The notes under the pieces were generated by a model that ran no database searches, was not told the origin of the DNA, and saw only the letters and a list, made by a program, of their open reading frames with translations. Both the position numbers and the translations under genes were made by a program. Below are positions 47,614 to 59,033 of a stretch of 64,000 bases of DNA, piece by piece; the stretch's first letter is position 1; each line of letters opens with the position of its first letter. The stretch is from Portulaca oleracea (Eukaryota > Streptophyta > Magnoliopsida > Caryophyllales > Portulacaceae), in NCBI GenBank assembly GCA_029582165.1, contig CM055870.1, forward strand, positions 44,472,513 to 44,536,512, read 5' to 3'.

Positions 47614-50600
47614 CTAGTCAATGTTTTGGATGACAAAATAATCACAAAATGACACTACTTTTGGAAACACAGGTAAAAAATATGAACATGCTTCTGCTTC
47701 CATCGGTATTGCAAAATCTTCCTCCAACAACCTGTTTAGTTGATCCTCATCATTAATTGGGAAGGGAGGTGGTGGTGGATGTCTGAGATTCATTGATTGG
47801 GGGACCACTTGATGATGCTTGGTTATCCTAAATAAAAAATATTTTTGAAAAAACAAAAAGTTGGTCAACATAGAGAAAGTGGTCCACATGAGATGTTTTG
47901 TGTCTCCAACATAAACTTTAAAGTAAGAAAGAAATAGCTTAAGTTCAAAAAAGAATCTTACCCTCTCATTGCTGCCTCCCAACTAATAGTAAACCCCCCT
48001 TGCAGCACCTCCACCCCTTCTAGTAACCCTATCAACACCCCTTCCAGCTCCTCCCCTTGCAGATCCACCTCTAGCAACTTCCCTTCTACCTCTAGTTGCA
48101 GCTCTCATCCCTGATCCACCTCTAACATATGTCCTTCCTCTGCCTCTTGTTGTTGCTGCAGGAGGGTTCATAGTACCTACTTCAGATTGTTGTTTCTTGG
48201 GCCTTCCTCTTGGCCTTCTTTCTTGTGGTGGTGGCTGTGGTGGTAAGTTTGCCTTGTTGGGGCAACCCTTTTTGTTGTGCCCAGGTCTATTGCATAAGGT
48301 ATACACCATAACCCTACCGTGACTTGTCAACCTCCCTGGACGCTTTGGATCTTCATGAGGGTCTTTCCTCCTTGTTTTATTTTGGCCTTCCAGATCTAGC
48401 AGTTACTGGTGGAGGTTGTAGTTGCAAATCAACTTGAGGCCAGTGCCTTTGTCCTACTATTGGGTTGATGACTCCCTCATAAGCCTTAGTGTACATGCCT
48501 TTCTTGAGGTATGAATGCACAAAAACTTCAACATCCATTTTAAGCCATCCAGCACAACTAATTGCATGACAGCATGGAATTCCAGTCATATCCCATTTTC
48601 TACATGTACATGTGTCGTTATTCATGTCAACACATAGGTAATCCATCCTGTAGTAGACCTGGAAGACATTGTTCCCATTCCCAGCAGGTTGAGGGGTACA
48701 ATGTCTTGCCTCTTCTTTCTCCACCTCAAGCTTCTTCCTCATTCAAGGGCATATTTCATCACTTGATCCAGCCATCAAGGATCTTTTGGTGACCATTCTC
48801 TCCATCAAAGCCATCCTTATATCTTCCAACATGTAGAGTAAATGCTTGTGGCGTGCTTGAACAATGTATGCATTAAAAGTTTCTGCCATGTTTCTTATTA
48901 TGACATCACATTTAGACTCAGGGCTCATGAAAGCTCGGCAAAAAACTTTGGAGTCATGGTTGATGAAATCTTGAAAAGCCTGAGGAGACACTTGTTTTAA
49001 TTCATCTAATGCCTCCTTATAGTCTGTGTTATTGTAAGCTTTGGCAGCCTTCCGAAATAGGAGCTTCAACTCTTCTCCCTTGTGCACTTTCTTTCAATTA
49101 GAGTATATGTGTCTAGCACAATGTATGTGCTCACATCTAGGCATGACAGTTGCAATGCCATTCAAAATTGCCTACAAGAATATAAGTAGTATGAATGATA
49201 CAAAATACCAACAGTATAAACAAACACAACTATCTATATACCATCATGATAAACTAACACAACAAAAACTTGGTACTTTACCTGATGCTCATCATAAATT
49301 ATTGTCCAACCTAGCCCCTCATCGCTTTCAATACACTCGTTCACATTGGTAAAAAACCATTCCCAACTGTCGTTGTTCTCACCTTCCACAACAGCCCATG
49401 CTAACGGAAACATTTGGTTGTTTCCGTCCATTCCAATAGCAGCCAACAGGCATCCTCCTAAAAAGGTTTTCAAAAATGTCCCATCTATGCATAAAACCTT
49501 TCTACAACCCCCTAAAAGCCCCTTTCTTAAGCCATCAAAACACACGGAAAACCTGTGAAAAATACGCGGTTCTCCCTCCTTCCCTTGTTGAGTTTTCAGT
49601 ATGAAACGACCTCCACCATTAGACCTTCTCAACTCTTCCATATAGCTGCCAACTTTGGAGTAATGGTCAAACATCGACCCATGTAGCAGTAACTTGGCAT
49701 GTTCTCTTGCCTTATATGTAGTCCATAGAGGCATCACTATGTTTGGTTCCTTCTTACTATATTGATGAACTCCTTGGCTGGCCAATTGGGCTTTTATTTA
49801 AAAACTTCTAGGCAATGCCTTGCTACCCATGTGTACTTCAGTTGAGGATTCTTCAACATGCTCCTATTGCATTTGTGCTCTCCTTTAACAATCCTAACAA
49901 GCCAGCTAGCTGTACGCTTGTCATATGATATGTACAAATAAAAATCACAGCCAGGTTTGCAAACTAACCCCCCCCCCCATCCTTTTTCACTTTCTGTCTG
50001 AAATTCCCATTTTACAGCTATACCCTTGAGCAATTGCATATGAGGCAAGAGAAGATTTGAATGTCTCTCCTGATAGAAACACCATTCCAGCCTGCCACTT
50101 GAATGCCTTCCAATCTGTAGATGAGTCAACATTCTTTATTTTCTTCCTCTTCCTCAAAAGCCTAGGTAAATCATCATCCTCTTCACCAGAAGTCTCCATC
50201 TCTTGCTCTGAATCCTCATATTAAGAATTATATCCAGCTTCACCCTCTCTTTGAACAGATTGTTCATTTTTTTGTTGAAGCCTTCTTAGCTACCAATCTC
50301 TCGAATTCAGCTTGCTTTTGTTGGTCACACTCCACTACTTTATCCTTTGAAGCAGGCCGTTCATCATCACTGGTTTTTATGTCATCAACATAATCATAAA
50401 TATTATCATCATCTTCATCTACACTACTATAACCTTCATCAGAGTCCATCCCTTTTCTCACTTGATGATGCTCCATTATCATTTGTTCTGAAGTACTCAG
50501 CTTCCCAGTCACTCCCATCTTCCTTCTTATCCATAAGATCCCCTCTAATCAATTGATCCCAAGGGATGGGTGAATCAGGCCTATCATCCTCCCAGTCCCA

Positions 50601-51203
50601 ATCTTCCACCCCAAACTGTTGCATTTTCCCTTTATCTTTCTCAGTTACATTGCCTTGGACATATTGCTTTGTCACGTGGGAAGATTGAGTGAGTTCTAGC
50701 TGAGATGCATCAATAGGTATATCTTTAGTTTGGTATGTTTCACATGGAGTGTCATTGGGCTGATTTGTTTCACAATGTGGACCAACTTTGGGCTGGGCTG
50801 TTTCACATGGAATGTCATTGGGCTGGGTTGATTGAGTTGGGCTAGCTGGACAAGGGAGTGCTTGATGAACTGTCTCAACATCAGCTACATCAACCTTATG
50901 TTCAAAATACACCACCAATTTTTTGTCAACCATAGCAGCTTGAGCCTTATCCAATGATTCCAAATCCCCTTTGCAGGTCCTCAGACCCTTATACAAGTTC
51001 ATTCTAGAAATGAGATATGTGAACCTTTCCACATTGTTATACCCTAACATATTTGCAAAATCCAGAACCTCCAAATCAGTTAGCTTGTCCACATCCACAG
51101 GCCAAATATTGCTCACCTCACCCCCCACATACTCTAACTCCTCTTCACCAACAAGAACAAATTTACCCCCATGATGTATCTCCACAGTTATAACATCATC
51201 CAT
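47614..51203 (-). pseudogene. MULE transposase (MuDR family), decayed
   Basis: The start Met at 51203 begins a PB1-like N-terminal domain (VEIHHGGKFV, YVGGEV). Acidic linkers follow, then the MuDR DNA-binding domain (FKSSLASYAI, KPGCDFYLYIS, about 50110-49850). The core has VCFDGLRKGLLGGCRKVLCI, DGTFLKTFLGG and NNDSWEWFF (49570-49350). An intron lies at 49172-49281 (GT-AG on the minus strand), then CEHIHCARHIYSN and NMAETFNAYIVQARHK. The SWIM finger CTCRKWDMTGIPCCH is near 48620-48570, a CCHC knuckle (CNRPGHNKKGC) near 48280 and an RG-rich tail. A second intron (~47830-47962) may lead to a short last exon. Frameshifts (near 50460, 50270, 50050, 49790, 48370) and stops (near 50222, 49102, 48743) make it non-functional. 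Confidence 0.85.
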
Positions 51204-51666
51204 GTTGACAACTATATCACCAAAAAAACGAAAAATTTCAGTAAAATATCCTTCATAAATTACCCTTCATACAGTATATTGAAGCAACAAATATTCAAAT
51301 TTTCCAGAACAAAAACTACAAAAACAAGGAATGATTTCTTACAAGATTATGGTTCCTTCTTCGTGTACAGCTCACTGCATTCACGAAATAATGCTCAAAT
51401 CAGCAACTTAAAAACTAATTTCACCCTAAAGCCCTAAAATTTAGGACCCAAAACCATATTTAACCAAAAAATACGAACCCAAAACCCTAATGAAACCCTA
51501 ATTCGTCTCACCTGAAACACATAAACTCTAATGAAGGTAGATGATGCGATTTTTGGAGAAGAACTGGAAGGACTGATGCGATTTCAGTTTGAATCAGAGA
51601 CAATTAGGTTGTTGGCACATTTACTCCCACCATTATGTTCAATGCAACAGTACGACATCACATTAG

Positions 51667-51960
51667 ATTAAGGAGGGATTTCGTTTTTTTAGGGGGGGAT
51701 TAATATTGTTTGGGTGGGGTTTTTGCTGAAAGTTTTTTTGGTTGGGTGGGGGGAATTGCTGAGTCAAATTAGGACACAAGCCATAATCAATTTATCTTTA
51801 TTTTTATCATGTAAAACAATCCACCTCAGCACAAAAAATTCCACATCATTTTTCCGGTGACCGAAAAGTGGTGGAGGTTCAATCAATAAAATATAATATT
51901 AAGTTTGGTTTGTTAGATCAAAATGGACCTAAAGTTTAGTTTATTAGATTCCAATTTTCC
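51667..51960 (-). repeat. Right terminal inverted repeat of the MULE
   Basis: Matches the left arm in inverted orientation. The transposase start codon at 51203 lies ~460 bp inward. Confidence 0.85.
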
Positions 51961-52450
51961 TTATTATTATTATTAAGTTCCAAGTATTACTAAGTTTTTA
52001 TATTACTATCAAGTTCTTGCATTATTATTAAATTTCCATGACATCATTAGGTGTCCATATTATTTTAAGATACATGTTATTATTATTATTATTTTCATAA
52101 TATTATCGTAAAGTTTCATGTTATTATTATTATTAGTTCCATGAGTTTATTTTAAAGTTTCATGTTATTATTATAAAGTTCATGTTATTAGTTTCATGTT
52201 ATTATTTTAAAGGTTCATGTTATTATTATAGAGTTTCATGTAATTATTTTAAAGTTCATGTTATTAGTATTATTAAAGTTCCATATTTCTTAGTATTGAA
52301 GTTTCATGTATTTTAGTATTAAAGTTCCATATTTTAGTATTAAAGTTCCATATTTTAGTTTTAAAGATTATGTTATTATTTTAAAAGTATCATGATTATT
52401 ATTATAAGGTTCATGTACAAATGTTAAGTTCTCCTTATTAGTTTTAAGTT
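51961..52450. repeat. AT-rich minisatellite, right part
   Basis: Units around AAGTTTCATGTTATTATTAT recur about 20 times. This is the continuation of the array interrupted by the MULE. Confidence 0.8.
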
Positions 52451-53442
52451 CATGTTGATAGGTTAGATTGAATAAGTCTTGACCCTAGGAACATGTTAGG
52501 AACCCTAAAGTGTGGTTTTGAATAAGTTTGTATGATTATGTGACCTAGCATGCTCTTTAAATGTTATAATGGCATACTTGTAATTTTTGTGAATAGTACC
52601 ATGCAAGTTTACATGTTAGGAGTCACCCTAGTTTAGTTTTATTCGAATTATCGTTGACATGATTTATGTAAGTATGTATTTCTATGGTATGTTTGGAGTG
52701 CATCATGCTTGATGTCGATGAACTAGCTTGGTTGTGATATCGTTACTTTAATGCGCTCTTTGAATTACTAACTCTTTGGGAAGGTTAAGATGAGATGGGA
52801 AGTGATTAGCTTTTAGTGATAGAAGTATTAATTTTAGGCCGTTTTAATCTAGGATCTAGCGAGTACCCGGATTAGAAGCTCCTGTGAATTTCCTATGTAA
52901 AGTATATCACAAATTCAGGTAATGTCTATGCCTTTTTGGATGCTCTTTACTGGCAATACGGAAGCCCCACCCGCTTTAAAATATGGAAACGGTAAGGTTG
53001 TCTGGTGAAAGTATTTGAAATATTTGAACTGTTTCCCCTTCCCTCAAAATGTGTCGAAATGAATTGTGTAATATTTTAACTGTTAGGAGTAGACATTATT
53101 GAGGTTCCCCCCCTCATGTTTATAAATGTTTTGTTTTCAGGTGAAGACTTCTGTGAGGGAAACGGGAACTAGAAGTGAGGACGTCTAGAGTTTGTTGAAT
53201 AATGTGTTTAGTGGTTTAATGTCGGATTTGAAATATTCTAGTAGTTGTTTTATGTTGTTGAACCAAGTTTAACATTTAGTGTCAAATTTTGAAGTTGTAG
53301 TAAGTGTTAATCTCTGTTCTGGCCTTGTATCTCTTTGGAGGTACGGTAGTAACACCTAGTTAAAAAGTAAAAGAAAAAGTCTTCCGCTGTTACCGTTAGT
53401 TTGACTTTGACCTTTTTATATTTGAATTCACGGGGCGTTACA

Positions 53443-54534
53443 CTTTGAGTCTTTCCTGAATTGCGACAAGCTATAGTATACTTTCTAAAGTTGCAGAATT
53501 TACTTGATGTGATGAATGATTCTTGAAAGAAAGACTAATTAACATGATAAAACCATATGAACTTTCATTGCTGAATCGTCTTTAGAAAAAAATCGGCATG
53601 TCCATATAACCTCCTCAACCAAAAATCTTCAAATATACTAGACTCACACCAAGGGGAGAGCCAAACTCGCATTGAAGGCGAGAATAAAACTTGCGCCTAA
53701 GGCGAGAAAGAGACCACACACTATAAAACAAATCAACAACCAAGCCCTCACACAATGGAGAGAAAATTTATTGAAAACTATAAAACAAATCCACTATGAA
53801 ACTATCTAAAGCCTAAAAATCTAAGAATAGTGGGGCTTACCACCAGTAATTATATTGATGGCAACCAATGACAAGAATTGAACGAGGCCGCTGGAGTTTT
53901 TTTTTATTTTTTACGTGGAACAGAAAGAGAGAAAGGGTAAATAGGGTTTTAGGTTGAAGTAATTAAAGATACAGACACAAAAAGCATAAATTACTAACTT
54001 TTCAATAATTTCAATATCGGTGGATAAAATAGATTACTAATTAACAACGCACAAAAGCCACAAATACAAATTACATACCTACCTTCCTAATAGTAATTGT
54101 CGATTTTGTTGATTGACGTGATCAGTTTACTGCATATTGATGTGGTTCGAAAATGCGATGTATAGAATAGAGGCCAAAGAAAGATGAATGGTGTATGTTA
54201 CTAAATGAAACTCTAGTAGTTTAGGCATATTACATAATAAAACCTAATATTATGAAAAATCAGAATGTCCTGTGTGGCTGAACTTGGGTTATTGGGCTGA
54301 TTAAATTAATAGTAGCCCTAAAAGTATTATAAATTATCTGAAGTTATCTAACATAATTATGACATGTGATCCACTAATTAAATGTGTACTGAGCCTACTA
54401 GTAGGGGTCAGAGCTATGGGGGGCCGGCCAAGGCCACGACCATCTCCATGATAAACAAAACTAAATTATTTGCATTAAAATTTAGCCAAATATTTGTAGA
54501 GTATTGGTTATAACCCATTTATTTAAGTTTGATG
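53443..54534. other. Non-coding flank right of the gypsy element
   Basis: No ORF of note. A possible short exon-like stretch on the minus strand around 53845-53890, ending at a GTAAG-type donor, could not be linked to any gene. GGCGAGAA motifs recur at 53680-53710. Confidence 0.35.
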
Positions 54535-54648
54535 TAAGGGTATGTTTGGAGAGAAAAATGGAATGGAATGGGTATGAAATTAGATATCTAGAGGGTTGAG
54601 AATGGAATTTGATTACAAAATAAAAAGTGTTTAGTGAGAAAAGAGAAT

Positions 54649-54649
<1 letters not shown>

Positions 54650-54681
<32 letters not shown>
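54650..54681. repeat. (AAT)n microsatellite
   Basis: About ten AAT units within the Harbinger-type MITE. Confidence 0.95.
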
Positions 54682-55286
54682 TCCAATAAATATTTTCTTC
54701 CTATCTTCTATTAACACATCCCAACCTCACCGTCACGCACTCCAGCATATTCCTCCTTTCATAAACCTAGCCCCACCAAACGCTTTTCTTCACACAATCA
54801 TGGATATCTTCTATTAACCCATCCCAACCTCAGCTTTATGGAGGTTGCATATTCATCACCGTCACTACACCCACAGTCACGGATCTGTAACCTCTACTTT
54901 TCATTTCGCAGACTGAAATTTCTTCCCTCCACCACCCTGATTTGTATCTGGAAATCGTTCACCAACTCCAACAAAGCCTCTCGGGATTTCTGGATCTGAA
55001 TTGGAGGCCACAAAGTCAGGCCACAAATTCCGATTGGTGAAGTCGAAACTCAAATTGGTCGAAGAACGTAGGGGTGAATGGAGATAACAGGAAAAGAGAA
55101 TCGAAGACCACGAATTCATCGAGCCACCATTGTTGTAGTTGAAGGTCAGGGGAAGGGGAAGAATACATCAACAAATGGAAGAAATTCAGGTAATTAAATT
55201 AATTAATTTTTCGTTGGTTTAAAAAAAAAACAATAGATAGGGATAAAATTGATTCCTCCACTATTTGGGAGGGTTCTAATTCCTCC

Positions 55287-56103
55287 TAGAGATAGCAGTG
55301 GGTCCTGGACCCGGCCCATTAAGACGGGTCTGGGTCCAAAAACTTTGGACCCATCGGGTCTCGGGGCGGGTCCGGGTCTAAAAAAGTTTTTACGAGTCCG
55401 GGTCCAGGTCCAAGCACGGACCCGTGGACCCTACCCATGGAGCCGTTACAATACAAACATTTATAGTTTTCCTAAAAAAATAAAAACCCAATTAATTAAT
55501 TACAAGTCTACTCTACTATGTACTACACTAAAATAAATACTAAATCTAAAAGACCAAAACCTCTAGTCTCACATAGTCACACTCACTGACTCACGCAGAC
55601 CACCACAGCCGCACTACTGGTCTAGTGCCCATCTCATTCTCCACTATAACATATATATATCTCGTTATAATCATGAACTTTTTTTTTAGTATTTTAAGTT
55701 GTGCTGTATTTTGAGAGACTTTTGCAATATTTTGTTGATGTCTTGATGACTTTTGTGATGTTTTGGCGTTGGAAACTTAGAATTCGCTCGTATCATAGTA
55801 TATTGATGTTTTGATCTTTTTATTGTGTTAAAAATAGGTGCTTTAAATAGAATAGTTACTATTATATATGTATACAAGTATAAAATTAACCCCAAAAGTT
55901 AATAAATTTAGTTAAAAAATGCATAATATGGTTGGACCCATTAAGGACCCGCTAAGGACCCATGGACCCGTGGATCAATTGAGTCCGGGTCCGGGTCTGA
56001 ATTTTTGGGACCCATCGGGTCTTGGGCGGGTCCGGGTCCCAAAAAAATTGACAGGTCCATGTCTAGCAGGACCCGCCCCAGACCCTGCCCATTGCCATCA
56101 CTA
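55287..56103. mobile_element. hAT-type non-autonomous element (817 bp)
   Basis: Ends TAGAGATAGCAGTGGG and, inverted, TAGTGATGGCAATGGG (13 of 16 match). Perfect 8-bp duplication ATTCCTCC at 55279-55286 and 56104-56111, the hAT hallmark. The subterminal regions are full of GGGTCCGGGTC and GGACCC motifs on both strands. No transposase. Confidence 0.9.
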
Positions 56104-56246
56104 ATTCCTCCCATTTGGGGGAATAGGAAACCCTTAGGAATTGTAATTCCATTCCTAAAACTACTCGCCAAACACAAAACAAAGGAATTGGAAACCTAAG
56201 GATTCTAATTCCATTCCATTTTTGCTTTCCAAACAGACCCTAAAGG

Positions 56247-56854
56247 TAGGGGTGGGTGCGGATCGAATATCGGATCCGAGCATAAAAATGGATCGGATAA
56301 CCGGAAAGTCGGATAGTCAAAATCTCGATCCGTATTTGATCCGTAAATTACGGATAACCGCTTTTTTGGTTAATCGGATTGTCGGATTATAAATTTTGCG
56401 ATCCGTATTCGATCCAAAAGTCATGGTTAACCGAGTTTTTGGATCTGATAACGGATTATCCACGGGGCAGTGGGCGAGACAAGAAACCGAAAATACAAAA
56501 ACTCGGTTAATTACTGTACTGGGAGTAATTATGTATGAAGACAAAAGAGACGTTGGACTTGGGAGACTAAAGAAGTAAATAGCATGCATGGAACGTGTGA
56601 ATTATACTGGGAGTAAATACTATGGCGTGCAAAATTGTATAAGATAGGAGCTTGTTGAAAAAGTCGGATTTTCGGTTATTCGATTCGATATCCAAGATTG
56701 TTATTTTCCGATCCGTATCCGATCCGTATCCGATCCGTGATCCGGAGAAAGATAGCGGATCGGATATCCGATCCAAAAAAAAATATCCGCTAATTATCCA
56801 TTTTTTCGGATGATTGGATCGGATCTCGTATTATGGATATTGTGCCCACCCGTA
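56247..56854. mobile_element. hAT-type non-autonomous element (608 bp)
   Basis: Ends TAGGGGTGGG and, inverted, TACGGGTGGG. Perfect 8-bp duplication CCTAAAGG at 56239-56246 and 56855-56862. It contains many GGATCGGAT and ATCCGATCC words in both orientations. Confidence 0.9.
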
Positions 56855-56984
56855 CCTAAAGGGTTCAATGTTTCTTCCTTAAATTATTTCTTGGCTTTTG
56901 TCCAATTATTTTTTCAAATTTGCTTTTCTTCCCCTATTTTTCTTATATAAAAATGGCTTATCTTAATATATGTCCTGGCTCCGC

Positions 56985-57151
56985 CTTGCCAACTAGGCTT
57001 GCCGAACTAGACAGGCTGAGCCGGTCAAGGCTCAACTTGGTTCGCCTTCTACACAAGCCCAAGTTCGAGCCAGCTGGAGCTTTTTTACCCGCTTCCCGCC
57101 GAGTTCGCTTGCGAGCCCTCACGAGCCGACTCGTTTCATTGCCAGCCCTAC
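56985..57151. mobile_element. Truncated hAT-like end
   Basis: A GC-rich stretch with GAGCC and GGCTC words ends, read inverted, in TAGGGCTGGCAATGAAACGAG-like sequence (first 20 bases as in many plant hAT termini). No matching left end was found. Confidence 0.4.
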
Positions 57152-57208
57152 TTCTAACAATTGATCTCAGAACCTATAATATACCACAGATCTCAGTGTA
57201 TTGATACC

Positions 57209-57514
57209 TTATGCCCTATTCTTTTGTATAGTGCGGTGCGAAGCAATACGATACTACAACTCACCATACTAAATTTTCTTCCATACTTTACCATACCATA
57301 TTACACTTTACCGCAATCATTACCAATATATTTCCTCACTTTTCTTTCTCCTTATTTTTTTGTTCTATTTTTCACATTGTTTCTCCTCACTTATTATTTC
57401 AATCATACTTTCCACAAATTTTATCATACAATTCCACACATTACTGCACTTTCTACAATTTCATCGTATTGCACCATTTTCGCATCAGACCTACCAACTG
57501 AACAAAAGAATTAG
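57209..57514. mobile_element. Possible small MITE
   Basis: CCCTATTCTTTTGT near 57212 and the inverted CCCTAATTCTTTTGT near 57514 bracket 0.3 kb of C/T/A-rich sequence. No target duplication could be recognised. Confidence 0.3.
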
Positions 57515-58519
57515 GGGTGAGCGGCACCGTGATCGCGATAATTTTCGGAGGTCCTGATCCCGGTTGTGACCGGGAGCAAAGTTTACTCCAGGTCCTTGTC
57601 CCACCGGGCCCGGGAAATGAATTAGAAATTTTCAGTCTCGGTTTCCAAACTTTTTCACCCGTTATTTGATATATTTTCATTAAAAACCAACATAAATTAT
57701 ACAAACTTTCTCTAATATCACAAATATGGGTCGCTGATTTGTTTACATAGCTACTTTTCCCATTTTTAATTAAAATTAGCCAAATTTACAATCCCCAAAA
57801 TAAATAGAGAGACAAAATTAGGTTGATACGGGGCCAATAGTTTCTACTCCAACCGGGGCGATAAGCAGGTGATGTTAGTTTAGAAGTTACCAACTTCGTC
57901 ACGATCCACAGCACAAGGTGGTTAACACTTATCACGCCCTCGCTCTCACTAATGAACACAACTGAGAACGTGTCATACACGCGCTTTATTCCCAAGTTCA
58001 ACCGTGAACTTCCGATCCCAGTAAAAGTCTCAATCACATTCATCAGTCATACCCATACAACAACACAATCTAATAAGACTTCAATTTTAGACACTGCCAA
58101 AAGCCCTAACCCCCTTTCTTTCCTCTTTCTCACTTGAATAATCCAGCCAAAATTCGTTAATTCCACTCTCATAATTGACAGATTTGGATTTGTTGATGAA
58201 GCTTTCTAGTTCTTCTTGAAGGTGACTTGATCGACTTTAGACCTCTAATTCTGAGCGGTTCCATTGATAATCAATCCGGCGTAATTCCCAAATTAAGCAG
58301 CAAACTCAAGCTTAGTAATCAGTAATCAGGTCACATCGCAATCGGATCACGCTTATTCCATCGATTTCGACGTCTGATGCTGAGCAGATCCATCAATTCC
58401 TCAAATCAAGCAGCAAATTCGAGCTTCCTCATCATCAGTACTACTCACCTCAACATCCACAATTGGGTCCGCAATTGACTTATGGTAGAGCATCAGGGAG
58501 GGTTTGGAATCGTCGGAAA
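57515..58519 (+). promoter_or_regulatory. Upstream region of the GT14 gene
   Basis: The left part (57515-57620) looks like a further GC-rich transposon fragment. From ~58140 the sequence resembles a 5' untranslated leader and holds a diverged duplication: TCGACTTTAGAC...AAGCAGCAAACTCAAGCTT (58231-58315) recurs as TCGATTTCGACG...AAGCAGCAAATTCGAGCTT (58361-58427). No TATA box is assigned. Confidence 0.4.
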
Positions 58520-59033
58520 ATGGGCGTCGCTGAGAGGAAGAAGTGGCTGTTCGCAGTAATCTCCGCCATGTTCATCTTCATCGTCCTCTTTCTCTCAGCC
58601 ATCTCCGGACTCAGCGCCTCACGAGCTTTCAGCTACCGGAGCAACAAGCTCAGCAGCAGCAGCATCCCTCAGCGCGGTCTGCAGTACGCGCCGTCCTTTG
58701 CTTACTACATCTATGGCGGTCCCGGCGACAAGGAGCGGATCCTACGGCTGTTGCTCGCCGTCTACCACCCCAGGAACAGGTACTTGCTGCACCTCTCGTC
58801 GGAGGCGTCCAAGGAGGAGAGGGAATGGCTTGCCGCCGCGGTAATGTCGGTGCCGGCGATTCGGGCGGTGGAGAATGTCGACGTTGTGGGGAAGCCCATC
58901 TGGTCAACCCACATGGGATCCACCACCATCGCGGCCATGCTTCGAGCTGCTGCCATTTTGTTGAAGCTCGAGCCGGGTTGGGACTGGTTCATCACTTTGA
59001 GGGCCGCGGATTATCCGCTGTTGACTCAGGATG
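58520..59033 (+). CDS. Glycosyltransferase family 14 protein, first exon
   Basis: The ATG at 58520 opens 171 codons. Residues 1-8 are basic and 9-31 hydrophobic (one membrane segment), giving a type II Golgi topology. From ~58 the GT14 (Core-2/I-branching-like) domain begins: FAYYIYGGPGDKERILRLLL, YHPRNRYLLHL, ERLW-like EREWLAAAV, WSTHMGSTTIAAMLRAAAILL and WDWFITLRAADYPLLTQD. Plant members near this sequence act as glucuronosyltransferases on arabinogalactan-protein glycans. The exon ends at G|GTATGTG (59033/59034), splitting the codon of the Asp that normally follows TQD. The remainder of the protein (usually ~400 residues in total) is not found downstream in this window, so the intron is long or the gene is broken. 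Confidence 0.85.

Larger units (their letters stand above)
45204..51960. mobile_element. Mutator-like element (MULE) with two convergent genes
   Basis: Terminal inverted repeats: left 45204 to about 45526, right about 51667-51960, both starting GGAAAATTGGAATCTAATAA when read inward. Left and right arms differ by a few indels (a ~28-bp extra piece on the left). The flanks are TTATTATTA on both sides (45195-45203 and 51961-51969), a 9-bp duplication as expected for MULEs, although the surrounding ATT repeat lowers its weight. Inside: a plus-strand GRF zinc-finger gene near the left arm and a minus-strand transposase gene from the right arm. Confidence 0.9.
13545..53442 (+). mobile_element. Chromodomain Ty3/gypsy element (chromovirus) with large nested insertions
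   Basis: 5' LTR remnant (13545-14155 plus 38513-38525), primer site at 38529, acidic spacer, protease, RT, RNase H, integrase with C-terminal chromodomain (to 42916), polypurine tract and 3' LTR (43062-53442). RT before integrase and the chromodomain place it among plant chromoviruses; the acidic spacer would fit the Tekay/Del group, but that is inference. The left end is truncated, so the target duplication cannot be tested. Confidence 0.85.
43062..53442 (+). repeat. 3' LTR of the gypsy element, interrupted by two DNA transposons
   Basis: It starts TGTAAAACCCCG and ends GGGGCGTTACA. Removing the MITE (44623-45024) and the MULE (45204-51960) leaves about 3.2 kb. The left part has a CT-rich then GC-rich block (43380-44150), giving long but meaningless ORFs in several frames. 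Around the insertions it consists of TTATTATTAAGTTTC-type repeats. Confidence 0.8.
54538..56240. mobile_element. PIF/Harbinger-type MITE, split by a hAT-type element
   Basis: It starts GGGTATGTTTGGAGAG and ends with the reverse complement of GGGTCTGTTTGGAAAG. The inverted repeat runs ~34 bp including AAAAATGGAATGGAAT. The 3-bp duplication TAA (54535-54537 and 56241-56243) is as expected for PIF/Harbinger. About 0.88 kb without the insertion. No transposase. Confidence 0.8.

Noticed and set aside
53680..53900. Possible small exon on the minus strand next to a GTAAG donor
   Set aside because: No protein similarity could be recognised and no acceptor or second exon found.
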